Shown here one piece after another: positions 17,998 through 26,816 of a DNA stretch of 64,000 nucleotides. Each line of letters begins with the position of its first letter. Positions within the stretch are counted from its first letter, which is position 1. Made by a program: the position numbers and the translations under genes. The stretch comes from Bacillus pseudomycoides (GTDB taxonomy: Bacteria > Bacillota > Bacilli > Bacillales > Bacillaceae_G): positions 22,262 through 86,261 of the forward strand of contig NZ_NVOY01000029.1 of NCBI RefSeq assembly GCF_002551005.1, given 5' to 3'. The notes under the pieces were generated by a model. That model did not search any database. It was not told the origin of the DNA and was given only the letters and a program-made list of their open reading frames with translations.

Positions 17998-18834
17998 TCA
18001 TTCAGTTGAATCTTCTTCAATTGAGCCATGATTCATATTCTTTCCATAAAATATTTCATCCATTTCCAATTTTAATTTCTTTGTAATTTCTTGTTGTTCG
18101 TCTACAGATAATGTTTCCTGTGTATATCCAAACAAATAGTCATTTAAGTCGAATTTTTTTAGTTTGCATTTTGTATGAAAAATATGTTCTTGATATACAT
18201 TCACATCAATCATGTCATACGAATTTTTTATATTCTCTGGAATGTAATTTTGGATGGAGCTTATTTCGTGATCAATAAATAATTTGTTACCCGTTATATC
18301 TCTTGTAAATCCTCGAACTCGGTAATCGATGGTCATAATATCCGTATCAAATGAGTGAATTAAATAATTTAGCGCTTTAAGAGGTGAGATTTCTCCGCAA
18401 GTCGACACATCAATATCGGCTCTAAAAGTGCTGATTCCTTCATCTGGATGATATTCAGGATATGTATGAACTGTTATATGGCTTTTATCTAACTGTATAA
18501 CGACTGATCCCGGAAGAGGGCCGGGTGATTCGCTAAATGATTCAGTTGGTACTTCTACAATTGGACCTTCTGAAACTAAGATTGTTACGCTCGCTCCTTG
18601 TGGAACGTAGTCTTGTTTAGCGACATTTAATACGTGTGCACCTATAATATCAGATACATTTTTTAAAATTTTTGTTAATCTGTCTGCATTATAATGTTCA
18701 TCTATGTATTCAATATAGGCTTCTCGTTCTTCTCTTGTTTTTGTATAGCAAATATCATACATATTAAAACTTAATGATTTTGTAAGATTATTAAATCCAT
18801 GTAATTGAATTCGTTGCTCTGGCGTTAACTTCAT
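17998..18834 (-). CDS. speD: S-adenosylmethionine decarboxylase proenzyme, long bacterial form
   Basis: 278 residues, matching the E. coli-type SpeD (about 264) and not the short B. subtilis form (about 126). It makes decarboxylated SAM for spermidine synthesis. The self-cleavage site that creates the pyruvoyl group is the Ser in [12 protein letters not shown], and the catalytic Cys is in [34 protein letters not shown] is also conserved. No spermidine synthase gene is adjacent. A 20-base motif 124 bases upstream recurs upstream of the small gene at 20500-20643. Confidence 0.95.
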   Translation of the reverse strand: MKLTPEQRIQLHGFNNLTKSLSFNMYDICYTKTREEREAYIEYIDEHYNADRLTKILKNVSDIIGAHVLNVAKQDYVPQGASVTILVSEGPIVEVPTESFSESPGPLPGSVVIQLDKSHITVHTYPEYHPDEGISTFRADIDVSTCGEISPLKALNYLIHSFDTDIMTIDYRVRGFTRDITGNKLFIDHEISSIQNYIPENIKNSYDMIDVNVYQEHIFHTKCKLKKFDLNDYLFGYTQETLSVDEQQEITKKLKLEMDEIFYGKNMNHGSIEEDSTE

Positions 18835-18957
18835 GATGATTTCCCCCTATTTTTTATATTCAATAATGATTTATACCCTTTTATGAAATATAGTTCCATC
18901 CTATAATTTTTTTCATGCATATGTAGGTTATTTATGGTTGTCTTAATTTTTATTACC

Positions 18958-18977
18958 AAAATACGGTAAATGAAATT
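18958..18977 (-). repeat. short repeat upstream of speD (copy 1)
   Basis: AAAATACGGTAAATGAAATT, identical to 20763-20782. It lies 124 bases before the speD start; copy 2 lies 120 bases before another minus-strand gene. Confidence 0.6.
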
Positions 18978-19016
18978 CGTTATTTTTTACGAGACGTATG
19001 GTCGGGTTTTTATCAT

Positions 19017-19056
19017 TTGAAAAAGCTTGGACTTAATCAAATCCAAGCTTTTTCAA
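19017..19056. terminator. terminator of the 41-residue gene
   Basis: Perfect 15-bp stem TTGAAAAAGCTTGGA / TCCAAGCTTTTTCAA with a 10-base loop. Similar in sequence to the hairpin at 23221-23260. Confidence 0.85.
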
Positions 19057-19075
19057 TATTTAATGGTTTCAAACG

Positions 19076-19201
19076 TTATTTATTTAAATCCTTTTTCGTT
19101 ACTTCACTTCTAATATTTACATCTTTAGAGAATTCAGTATCTTTCTTTAAATTGTTCGGATATTTGTTTTTTTGTTCTCGATTATCATTTCTGTTCGTCA
19201 T
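19076..19201 (-). CDS. 41-residue hydrophilic hypothetical protein
   Basis: Starts at the ATG at 19201 behind AAAGGAGGA with good spacing; a terminator follows 20 bases after its stop. The product begins MTNRNDNREQKNKYPNNLKK, is rich in Asn, Lys and charged residues, and is probably unstructured. Such short, soluble, Asn/Lys-rich proteins in bacilli are often spore-associated, but I do not recognise this one. Confidence 0.65.
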   Translation of the reverse strand: MTNRNDNREQKNKYPNNLKKDTEFSKDVNIRSEVTKKDLNK

Positions 19202-19356
19202 AAATGATCCTCCTTTTGTTAAGGTTTGTACCTATTTTTTACGAAAGAACCCATTTCATACAGGGTAAATTGTTATCCTTATTCCACTTTTTGCAAAATC
19301 TCTTTTGGACAAAATACTTTCTGATTAGCACATACTATTTATTGGAGGTGACGAGT

Positions 19357-19509
19357 ATGGGAAACAATCAAAACCCGTTTACAACAAAAAAGCGTAGTGC
19401 CAACGGACAATATGATAAAGAAGCTCATAGCATTGATAGTCATGGAAATTATGTACCTAATACACCAACGAATGATGCAATTCTTCGTGCTGAAAGAGCA
19501 AAAAAATGA
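19357..19509 (+). CDS. 50-residue hypothetical protein
   Basis: ATG at 19357 follows GGAGGTGACG at ideal spacing. The product MGNNQNPFTTKKRSANGQYD onward is hydrophilic, without Cys or membrane segments. Its stop overlaps the next start (ATGA at 19506), so the two are translationally coupled. Function unknown; a spore or dormancy role is only a guess from composition. Confidence 0.7.
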   Translation: MGNNQNPFTTKKRSANGQYDKEAHSIDSHGNYVPNTPTNDAILRAERAKK

Positions 19510-19838
19510 CTGTTTTGAAGAATAAAATCTTAGAATTAGTACCAGAATCTGTAAAAAAGTTGCTTCAAAAAGAAATGTTAGATGGAAATCAATATCTAAT
19601 TGATGTCATTGTAGATGATGCAATTGCTTATGGATTTGAACCAGAACAAGTAGCTCCCTGTATTATGGCAGCTTATTATGTTTACGAATCAACGGCCTAT
19701 CCAACCGAAATCGAAGAGGAATGGAAGTTGAGATTAGTTTTTCACGCAGCTACTCGTTCGGCGATGAAGCTTCTGTCTTACGGTAAATATAAAGCGGAGC
19801 GATCTGAAAGTGGCTGGATGAGGTATGAAAATGTTTAA
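19506..19838 (+). CDS. hypothetical cytoplasmic protein, coupled to the preceding small gene
   Basis: 110 residues, acidic, mostly helical by composition, with no signal peptide. Internal stretches are YLIDVIVDDAIAYGFEPEQVAPCIMAAYYVYE and WKLRLVFHAATRSAMKLLSYG. Not recognised. Its start lies inside the stop of the 50-residue gene, which suggests a fixed ratio or a functional pair. Confidence 0.65.
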   Translation: MTVLKNKILELVPESVKKLLQKEMLDGNQYLIDVIVDDAIAYGFEPEQVAPCIMAAYYVYESTAYPTEIEEEWKLRLVFHAATRSAMKLLSYGKYKAERSESGWMRYENV

Positions 19839-19947
19839 GTAACGTTTGCTAACAATCCATTACATTAAGATAATTTTGGCATAAAAAGTCTGATTGTAAC
19901 TTCATTAAAGTTATATCGGGCTTTTTATATTCATGAATGTAACTATA

Positions 19948-19974
19948 CACAAAAGTGAAATTTTCACTTTTGTG
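19948..19974. promoter_or_regulatory. perfect 27-base palindrome
   Basis: CACAAAAGTGAAA, a central T, then TTTCACTTTTGTG. It lies in the gap between the 110-residue gene and the next small genes. It could be an operator or a hairpin; there is no clean T run. Confidence 0.45.
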
Positions 19975-20110
19975 ATTGTAATCGTCCACAATTGCTGCTA
20001 CAAGGTACTCTTTTATATGATTCTCCAAAAATCCCCTTTGTTACATACATATATTTTTAAAAATTAGATAACCTGTCCAATCAAGAGGAGCTAACTTCAA
20101 ATAGTATGGT

Positions 20111-20218
20111 ATGAGAGCTACTTTCAGAGATCCAGTTCAAGTATCCATCTACATAGGAATTATGGATTATTTAGAGAGGAGAGGTCTACAATCGCTTACG
20201 TATTCGAACAATGCATGA
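20111..20218 (+). CDS. possible 35-residue peptide
   Basis: The frame starts at ATG 20111 (MRATFRDPVQVSIYIGIMDY onward) and its TGA overlaps the next ATG at 20215. The only ribosome-site-like sequence (AGAGGAG) is about 20 bases upstream, too far for efficient initiation. Weakly supported. Confidence 0.25.
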   Translation: MRATFRDPVQVSIYIGIMDYLERRGLQSLTYSNNA

Positions 20219-20442
20219 ATATATGTTTGGAAATTTTAATTGCTCCAGATACAGATATAGAGCTATCTATAAGTGACTACGACACATGTTCATCAGGGGT
20301 TGTAATTGATGGTGATGTAATTATCATTTCGTTACCGTTAGTAGCTTGTGTTGTAATTACGCTTCATGATGATTTTAGCATTTCAGTTGAGCTTGTTGAT
20401 TCGTTAGTCTTTCTTTCTATTCCGCCTTCTAATGAGGAATAA
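20215..20442 (+). CDS. 75-residue acidic hypothetical protein
   Basis: MNICLEILIAPDTDIELSIS through SIPPSNEE. The protein is rich in Ile, Val and Asp, alternates hydrophobic and polar residues, and looks beta-rich. It is followed by a strong terminator. The ATG at 20215 has no close ribosome site, while AGGAGAGG sits 30 bases upstream, so it may depend on coupling to the preceding ATGA or start elsewhere. Not recognised. Confidence 0.4.
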   Translation: MNICLEILIAPDTDIELSISDYDTCSSGVVIDGDVIIISLPLVACVVITLHDDFSISVELVDSLVFLSIPPSNEE

Positions 20443-20460
20443 ACGAGAGTTCGTTAGCTA

Positions 20461-20498
20461 AAACAGGAACAGAAACAATATCGTTTCTGTTCCTGTTT
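20461..20498. terminator. bidirectional terminator
   Basis: Perfect 16-bp stem AAACAGGAACAGAAAC / GTTTCTGTTCCTGTTT with loop AATATC, between convergent small genes. Confidence 0.85.
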
Positions 20499-20499
20499 A

Positions 20500-20643
20500 T
20501 TAATACTCAATTTCATCATAATCTTTTGGCTGTGGTATTGGTTGCATATTACTCGCATTTTTCGGATCGCTATAAATAGCATTTTCTTCTGTATTTAATT
20601 TTTTGATGTTTTGTTTTTTATTATCATTAAGTGGCTTGTCCAT
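20500..20643 (-). CDS. 47-residue hydrophilic hypothetical protein
   Basis: ATG at 20643 preceded by AAAGGAG nine bases upstream. MDKPLNDNKKQNIKKLNTEE onward, ending DYDEIEY; proline-rich near the end (MQPIPQPK). No membrane segment. Probably an intrinsically disordered small protein, perhaps spore-related by composition only. The 20-base motif at 20763-20782 lies 120 bases upstream, as at speD. Confidence 0.6.
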   Translation of the reverse strand: MDKPLNDNKKQNIKKLNTEENAIYSDPKNASNMQPIPQPKDYDEIEY

Positions 20644-20762
20644 CTGATTCATCTCCTTTACGTTTTTTCAAATGTAATTATGTCCTATACTACTCTTTTC
20701 TACTCTGTAAGAATAATTAAGGGTTGATTGACATTTTTACTAATTTATTTTTTAAAACTGTA

Positions 20763-20782
20763 AAAATACGGTAAATGAAATT
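20763..20782 (-). repeat. short repeat (copy 2)
   Basis: Exact 20-base match to 18958-18977. Confidence 0.6.
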
Positions 20783-21066
20783 TGGTATTGATTTTTTATT
20801 GTCCAATTGTTTTATCCTGTACTAACAAACTAGTAAAACTATTACATCAAGATTGCGAAAAAAAGAAGATTTCGAGTAAATCTTTAACGACTTTAATATT
20901 AATAAGGGGTCCAACCACACATACAACAACTTAAGAAATTGGTAGTTCCCCAAAACGAAGAAAAGGAGTTGAATTTTCATAAATAATTGTAAAATAATGT
21001 ATTTTCTGTTTTGGGAACACTTCAAAATATTAGCTTGATAGGCATGTGCGCAGAACCCTAACCCTC

Positions 21067-21100
21067 AAAAAAAGCTAAATTTTTTTAGTTTAGCTTTTTT
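21067..21100 (-). terminator. terminator of the ABC ATPase gene
   Basis: Stem AAAAAAGCTAAA / TTTAGCTTTTTT around a 9-base loop, T-tailed in both directions. Confidence 0.8.
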
Positions 21101-21151
21101 CTTTATAAATTATTTATCAATTAATTAAGTTTTTTCTTCAAATTAAGAACT

Positions 21152-21823
21152 TCAAGTTATTTTCCCATCTCTCAGCGTTAATATATAATCACACACATCA
21201 AGCATCTTCTCATCGTGCGTAATCATAATTGCTGCTTTTTGGCTTTCTTTTACTTCTCGCTTCATCATTTCAACAACTTCGCGCCCACGTTTTGAATCAA
21301 GACTTGCTGTTGGTTCATCTGCTAATATTAAGTCTGGGTTATTCATAAAGGCACGTGCAATTGCCACCCTTTGTCTTTCTCCACCAGATAATTGATTTGG
21401 GTAATGATTCTTTCTCTGAGAGAGTCCAAATGCAGCTAGCAAATGATCTGCACGCTGTTCAGATTCTTTTCTGTCTTCTTTCTTTAATTGTGCAATGTAA
21501 AGTAACTGTTCCTTCACATTTAAGTATGGAACAAGATTTGCAAACTGAAAAATAAACCCAATCTTTCTTAAACGAATATCCGTCATTTCTTTTTCTGATA
21601 GATGCGTGATGTTCTGTTCACGAATGTAAATGTTTCCTTTTGATGGTGATAATAACGCACCAGCAATGGATAATAGAGTACTTTTCCCTGATCCAGACGG
21701 ACCCACAATACCGATAAATTCTCCTGCTTTCACATCAAGCGTAATCGGATGAAGAGCGGTTACTTCTGTATTTCCTTCTCCATATACTTTGCTAACTTCC
21801 TCTAATTTTAATAATGAAGTCAT
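21152..21823 (-). CDS. ABC transporter ATP-binding protein (MacB/LolD type)
   Basis: 223 residues, complete. Walker A GPSGSGKST, the signature LSGGERQRVAIARA, Walker B LILADEPTASLD and the switch His in AIMITHDEK. This subfamily pairs with FtsX-like permeases that extract lipids or expel peptides. Its start overlaps the permease gene stop (TAATG), but that permease is a wreck (21823-22211), so the ATPase has lost its local partner. It lies 1.5 kb beyond the end of the bacteriocin cluster and runs in the same direction. A former export or immunity role is speculative. Confidence 0.92.
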   Translation of the reverse strand: MTSLLKLEEVSKVYGEGNTEVTALHPITLDVKAGEFIGIVGPSGSGKSTLLSIAGALLSPSKGNIYIREQNITHLSEKEMTDIRLRKIGFIFQFANLVPYLNVKEQLLYIAQLKKEDRKESEQRADHLLAAFGLSQRKNHYPNQLSGGERQRVAIARAFMNNPDLILADEPTASLDSKRGREVVEMMKREVKESQKAAIMITHDEKMLDVCDYILTLRDGKIT

Positions 21824-22211
21824 TACATGCCACCTCTAATTGCTTCTAATGCATCTATTTTTAATACTTGATATAATGAAATAAGTGTTCCTAAAATACT
21901 AATTACGATAAAAATCCCTGCATATTGTGCAATCATCGGTATTGTTAATAAGAACGGCATACTTGCTTCACTACGTCATCTACATCTTCTTTCTTAATTT
22001 GCGAACGTAGTAACGAAATTTCCTCATCATTATCATCTGCTAATATAAACTTTTGAGCATCCATATTTTGAATGGAAGAGACAGTATTATATGCTAAACC
22101 ATTTGCTAGTCCGGAAATCACAAGAACTAAAAATGATAGTAAAACCATAATAAGTCCGATTAACCCATATCTCAATTTGGATTGTTTTAATTCACGTAGA
22201 GCTAAAAATAT
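21823..22211 (-). pseudogene. FtsX-like ABC permease with large internal deletion
   Basis: The 5' part reads IFLALRELKQSKLRYGLIGLI through DDVVKQV and then breaks. The 3' part, in another frame, reads MPFLLTIPMIAQYAGIFIVIS through LKIDALEAIRGGM, the usual C-terminus of such permeases. Together they give only about 120 of the roughly 380 residues expected, so the middle is deleted near 21960. The codon nine bases after a good AGGAGG (22221-22226) is ATA at 22211, where ATG is expected; the first ATG-type start in frame is 12 codons later. Internal deletion plus start-codon loss make it a pseudogene. Confidence 0.85.
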
Positions 22212-22810
22212 TCTAATTTTCCTCCTAACCCATTCTAACTAGTATTTATTTTCACTATAACAATGTTGTTTATTATTTATGTTAATCCCCCCCTTACTTC
22301 TTGTATCTAACATGGATAAATAACAATGAACAGCAAACAAACACTTATTAAGTTTGCCTATAACTTAATAAGTGTTTCCTGTGATAACTGAAACGGTATA
22401 AAATTCCCATTACAAAGTGGCCAGGATTTACCGCTCCCCTGTCCCGAGCCAGTTTTCGTAACTAATACTCATCCTAATAGAACCCTTAAAAGGTCAAGAT
22501 TTATAATGACTGCTAACGATTTAAAGAAACGTTGCAATCGCTTTCATCCGCTCCCTTGAATATTAATAATTAATTTAAAAAAGTCTTATACCTATACTAT
22601 AGTTTCATTAAAAGCTGTACAAGTAATATAATAGTTTTGAAACAAATTGTTCATAATTTAAAGTTAGCTCCTTTTTATACACTGCGATTCGTCCTTTTTG
22701 TTCTTTATAGTAATTCCTAATCAGTTGTTCTTGCCCATCTCCTCTATAGTTGTAATACCTTTAATTTCCGATTATGTATTAAAATAAAGTTAATTAAGGG
22801 GGCGGAGAAA
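22212..22810. other. 600-base intergenic region
   Basis: Contains a hairpin (22339-22377) and the upstream region of the small membrane protein gene. Some short frames look like worn coding DNA, but I can assign none. Confidence 0.5.
22339..22377. terminator. hairpin, possibly a terminator
   Basis: Perfect 16-bp stem AAACACTTATTAAGTT / AACTTAATAAGTGTTT with a 7-base loop. The T-rich tail is weak, so an operator or a terminator of a lost gene are both possible. Confidence 0.5.
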
Positions 22811-23083
22811 ATGATGATTTTTGCTCCGGTTGGTTTGGGAATATTAGTAGGTGTGATCGTAATATTGTTAACTGTTTTTCTAAGAAAAAGAACAGATTCT
22901 AGAGCTCTAAAAAACGTTCCGGGTATTGTAGGAACATTAGTTGCATTGTACTTGTTATATAGAGGTTTTTTCGAAGTGAGAGGGTTTGAGGGTGCTACTT
23001 ATGGCGTTATCTCCTTAGTGCTAATGATATTTGCTTTAATTTCGATATCAATAGCGAATAAGAGAAAAGGAGTAGCAGGTTAA
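22811..23083 (+). CDS. small membrane protein (YesK-like)
   Basis: 90 residues with three hydrophobic segments (GLGILVGVIVILLTVFL, GIVGTLVALYLLYRGFF, YGVISLVLMIFALISISIA). The double ATG at 22811 and 22814 follows GGCGGAGAAA. The size and topology resemble the YesK-like family of bacilli; I am only moderately sure. Divergent in direction from the bacteriocin operon and probably unrelated to it. Confidence 0.6.
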   Translation: MMIFAPVGLGILVGVIVILLTVFLRKRTDSRALKNVPGIVGTLVALYLLYRGFFEVRGFEGATYGVISLVLMIFALISISIANKRKGVAG

Positions 23084-23220
23084 TAAAATGTACCTTTATA
23101 TATTTTTTTAATTAGTTTAATTTGCTTCTTTTTTTTGAAGAAATCAACTAATAACTTAGGAGCGTCATCTTTAAGTCTATAACCTTCACCGATTTGCGTT
23201 TTCTTAAGAGTGTTTACTAC

Positions 23221-23260
23221 ATGAAAAAGCTTGAATTCATTCGAATCCAAGCTTTTTCAT
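23221..23260 (-). terminator. terminator of the TOMM operon
   Basis: 18-bp stem between ATGAAAAAGCTTGAATTC and GAATCCAAGCTTTTTCAT with one mismatch that becomes a G-U pair in the minus-strand RNA. It lies 22 bases past the dehydrogenase stop. Confidence 0.75.
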
Positions 23261-23281
23261 ATTCCATATAAGTAACGTTTT

Positions 23282-24850
23282 TTAACTATGCAAACTCCCT
23301 TTCAACCAAGGGCGTTGCCGATAAAAGCCGATTGGAATTTGGATAAGACTCGTTTTTTCTTCTGAACCTAGCTTGTAAATTTCATCACACAAATTGACAT
23401 CGAATCCAAGAAGCGGGTGCCCTCCGAGTCCTATAGCAGAAGCTGCTAACAATAATTTTTGTACAAGGATGCCCGCTTCCATCTGTTGAATGCGGTATCC
23501 TCTATATCCAAGTTCTGTTTTAAGATGATTTTTATCCCCTACTACATGTAGACAAAGTGGTACTTGGAAGAGATTCACATTATGGAATGTCATCCCGCTT
23601 TGCAGTAAGAAGCGATGATCTCCAAGATGTACTTGTCGTAATGCATGAGCATCATTGTCATAATGATAAGCGCCGTTTGGGATACCTTCAACACCAAATA
23701 AACATACGTATAAGGAAACACGGGATGCGAGTTCTTCATGCTTTGTATCTAAATCGTTTTGATAGGCAAAAGAAGCAGTTGCTTCATGAAGTAACGTAGT
23801 CAATTGATCTTGACTCATTTTCCGAAATGTAAAATCCATTTCCGGTGAAAATCGATTTTGGCAAGCAGCTGTTAAGTCGTACGACATTCGCTTTATACGT
23901 GGAAGAACTAACGCTTGACCATCACGCATTCTATTCGTTTCACTCTTGATTTTTTGAAATAATCGTGTAGATTCAAGCATAGATGCTTCATTCATTTGAA
24001 TCAGCATTGGATACTGTGCAATCTTTCGAGATTTGACATAGTGATTGTGATGAATAATTGGTAATTCCTCACATAATTGAGTAGCAGAGACTTCTTTATT
24101 CGTAGCATCATTTTCATTATTGAACTGTGGTGCTACAGAATTGACCGATAGAGGGATAACTGCATATACACTCTCCTCTTGTTCCGATAACCCAAGTAAA
24201 TGATTGATGGCCCGGTCTAGAAATTGAAAATGCACACTTGGTGTAAACTGAAATCGTTTTGCTACTTCTAGCAATTGTCCGATTAACACACCTGCATCTA
24301 ATCCTTGCAGACGATAAGAAAAGTTATGGTATTTAAAGAAATTTTTCCAAAACATTGTCGATACAAAAATAACACCGAAACAAGAGGATGTGTCACAGCT
24401 ATTCCCAAGAGTTCGGGCTACATATGAATCAAAATTCCCTTCTCTTAATAATACTAAGCGGTGATGTGCTACATCGTAGTGGTAAATCCCAACAGGCACA
24501 TTTTCCATCTTTAAATATATATACAATTCATTTGGATATAAGCCTCCGCCCGAGGGAACAAATCTCCGATACGACTGCATAACATTTGTTTCTGGTGATG
24601 GTAAGGTTGACTGACTGAATTGAGTAAGCCCAAATACGTACCAAAGAAAATGACCGATTTCGCGAAGATTCGGTTCTGTTGATACTTCGAAATTTTCAAG
24701 TGTTAATGTAACTTCAGAAGATAACGGAAATCCCGGTAAGTCCCGATAAAGCTTATAAGAAAGTGGTCCGTCTTCCCAGTCAACCTCCCAAGTCGAGGAG
24801 GTTGCTTCGTCATTAACATGTAAATTGTTCAAAAATGTCTCTAAACTCAC
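23282..24850 (-). CDS. SagB-type FMN dehydrogenase of the TOMM cluster
   Basis: 522 residues, about twice a single nitroreductase domain, with two related halves. The first half shows RRFVPSGGGLYPNELYIYL, GIYHYDVAHHRLVLL and LQGLDAGVLIGQLLEVA; the second shows NGAYHYDNDAHALRQV, IQQMEAGILVQKLLLAA and GLGGHPLLGFD. The role, by homology, is oxidation of azolines to azoles on the precursor with FMN. It is the last gene of the operon, 22 bases after the YcaO gene. GTG or ATG alternatives were not needed: ATG 24850 opens the frame shortly after the previous stop, with GGAGGGAGAAG upstream. Confidence 0.88.
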   Translation of the reverse strand: MSLETFLNNLHVNDEATSSTWEVDWEDGPLSYKLYRDLPGFPLSSEVTLTLENFEVSTEPNLREIGHFLWYVFGLTQFSQSTLPSPETNVMQSYRRFVPSGGGLYPNELYIYLKMENVPVGIYHYDVAHHRLVLLREGNFDSYVARTLGNSCDTSSCFGVIFVSTMFWKNFFKYHNFSYRLQGLDAGVLIGQLLEVAKRFQFTPSVHFQFLDRAINHLLGLSEQEESVYAVIPLSVNSVAPQFNNENDATNKEVSATQLCEELPIIHHNHYVKSRKIAQYPMLIQMNEASMLESTRLFQKIKSETNRMRDGQALVLPRIKRMSYDLTAACQNRFSPEMDFTFRKMSQDQLTTLLHEATASFAYQNDLDTKHEELASRVSLYVCLFGVEGIPNGAYHYDNDAHALRQVHLGDHRFLLQSGMTFHNVNLFQVPLCLHVVGDKNHLKTELGYRGYRIQQMEAGILVQKLLLAASAIGLGGHPLLGFDVNLCDEIYKLGSEEKTSLIQIPIGFYRQRPWLKGSLHS

Positions 24851-24872
24851 CCTTCTCCCTCCTAATCATTAC

Positions 24873-26816
24873 TTACGCAAATGGATGCGGATGTGGATTG
24901 AGTTGTTCAAACGTTAGTGATTGCTTCGTATACCCAAGTTTCATTGGCACGTGTAACACTCTCTCTAAACCTGTTAAGCGCATAAGATGATGCCCAAATG
25001 TCATTGGCAACATTCCTGGAATGAGTACTTTTACACAATGTAATCCATTTCGCATTATTTCTGGTGTAGTCTGATCTACCACAATCACATCGAGGTTTAA
25101 CTGGTGCAACATCTGAAGCATTTCTCTTAAATCATCTGTCAAATCCTCATGTCTCGTTTTCTGCTTGAATGCCTCGGTAAATGTTTGTAACGGTCGATTA
25201 TTATCTAGCAAAAACTGAAACCGTTCTTCCGCTTCTGGCAAAGCACATACCATAGGATGGTCATGCATTTGCTTCACGAGAGAAGGATTGTGGAACATCT
25301 GTACATATTTCTTGTGATTCGCCTCAAGTTTCTTATCAAGTGTTAACATCATGCCAGCTAATTCAAATATTGCACATTTCGCCCCTCGTACCGGATCTAA
25401 ATGTGCTCCAGCTGCACAGAGAATATTCATTCCCTTCTCTTTCCTGTTTTTTGCCAATGCCCAAATGCTTGGAATTCCATGCTCCATTGTCGAATTAAAC
25501 AAATGTATATCATATCCCCCTACTGCACGCACACGTTCGACCATCAACTGTAACTCTTGATCATCGCCAGAAGAAAGATCAAGACGCGGGAGGGGAAGCT
25601 TTGCATACCAAGTTAACAAAAATGAGTCACGTTCAATCACTTCTAAAATGCCATAAAAAATCGCTTCTTCTAAACTGCCGCCCAATGCGCAACCATTGGA
25701 AGTCTCATAAACAAAACCATCATTACTCCCTAAGCTATAATATGCGAGTAGTTCTGGAACTAAAATTGGACGTTCTTGTAAAAATGAATAACCCCATACC
25801 CAATTCATTGGACGATCTGGATGAAACGGTTTAAATGGGAAATTTGGTTGTAAATATTGTTCGTTTGCATGTACACCCACTTCAAGAGGATTAAGTGCTT
25901 GATGAGCTAAATTACGAAATGTGTCTTGAATGACTGTATGTTTTCCCCTGGGCTCTAGACCGCAATATCGCTCTAATCCTTCTAAAATAGCAGTTAATTC
26001 ACTCGTTGCATATGAATGAGTCCGGCCAGCCGTTGGTTCATTTCCGAAGAGAAACGGAAGGTTCACACTTACATCAGCAAATGGAGGCGTAAGATCATAC
26101 ATTTTATCATTTAAAAACCCAGTCTCATAATCTAGATAATCTTTAACTAATACTTTACTTAGTTCAGATATTGAACGACAACGATAATTATCTATATTAA
26201 CCTTTGGGCTTGATTGCAATGAAATTTTAGCTGAATGTGATGAATCATTAGGCATTTGGCTACAATTTGAGCATAAAGGATGAGGTAGAAAAAAATGATA
26301 GGAGCTTTTCAATGTTTGTAAATTAACGAAAAACATATGCTCTTCTAATCGTGTATGATTATCTTGTAAAATGGACTGCACTTCTTCTAGCAAAAGATGT
26401 GTCATCTGTAATAACCCATTGCTTGATGCCCATATGTCCTGGGGTATTTCCTTTTTTGTTGTTAGGATCTGCAATAATTCCCACATCTCTTTTGAATCAT
26501 TTCCTGCAAAAGTACGGCGTATATCTGCACATTGGGAACATCCTGGTGTGCCGGGACGAACGAGCGGACCGATTATTCCTTCTCCAAATGAAACGAAGGC
26601 TCGTAGCCAAGGGACATTCGTTAATTGAAGCACACTTTCTGCCTGTTTATGAAAAGAAGGATTCCAAGTATCATGTAACACGAGAACTAAATCGGTTGTT
26701 GCTGGTATTTTTAAATCAAAATCCGTGTTTTGATTGATTTCATATTGGACAGATAATTCTTCATATACACGATTTGCCAATAGTCCCTCTCCAATTATTA
26801 AAATGGAAGCGCTCAC
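24873..26816 (-). CDS. fused E1-like/YcaO cyclodehydratase (TOMM synthesis)
   Basis: 647 residues. Residues 1 to about 230 are an E1/ThiF-like leader-binding domain with two zinc-type CxxC pairs, C93-C96 (PGCSQCADIRR) and C182-C185 (LCSNCSQMP). From about 260 on it is a YcaO domain: SYATSELTAILEGLERYCG near 268-286 and AIFYGILEVIERDSF bear the ATP/Mg glutamates. The C-terminus ends NPHPHPFA, a PxPxP-type tail needed for catalysis in YcaO cyclodehydratases. It would convert Cys/Ser/Thr of the precursor to azolines using ATP. The start overlaps the preceding gene by ATGA. Confidence 0.93.
   Translation of the reverse strand: MSASILIIGEGLLANRVYEELSVQYEINQNTDFDLKIPATTDLVLVLHDTWNPSFHKQAESVLQLTNVPWLRAFVSFGEGIIGPLVRPGTPGCSQCADIRRTFAGNDSKEMWELLQILTTKKEIPQDIWASSNGLLQMTHLLLEEVQSILQDNHTRLEEHMFFVNLQTLKSSYHFFLPHPLCSNCSQMPNDSSHSAKISLQSSPKVNIDNYRCRSISELSKVLVKDYLDYETGFLNDKMYDLTPPFADVSVNLPFLFGNEPTAGRTHSYATSELTAILEGLERYCGLEPRGKHTVIQDTFRNLAHQALNPLEVGVHANEQYLQPNFPFKPFHPDRPMNWVWGYSFLQERPILVPELLAYYSLGSNDGFVYETSNGCALGGSLEEAIFYGILEVIERDSFLLTWYAKLPLPRLDLSSGDDQELQLMVERVRAVGGYDIHLFNSTMEHGIPSIWALAKNRKEKGMNILCAAGAHLDPVRGAKCAIFELAGMMLTLDKKLEANHKKYVQMFHNPSLVKQMHDHPMVCALPEAEERFQFLLDNNRPLQTFTEAFKQKTRHEDLTDDLREMLQMLHQLNLDVIVVDQTTPEIMRNGLHCVKVLIPGMLPMTFGHHLMRLTGLERVLHVPMKLGYTKQSLTFEQLNPHPHPFA

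Larger units (their letters stand above)
20644..21151. other. intergenic gap
   Basis: Contains the upstream region of the 47-residue gene, repeat copy 2 (20763-20782) and the ABC ATPase terminator (21067-21100). A 67-codon minus-strand frame at 20822-21025 has no ribosome site and unconvincing composition. Otherwise nothing recognised. Confidence 0.55.

Noticed and set aside
20822-21025. 67-codon hydrophobic frame on the minus strand
   Set aside because: No ribosome site, random-looking Phe/Leu/Lys composition in an AT-rich gap.
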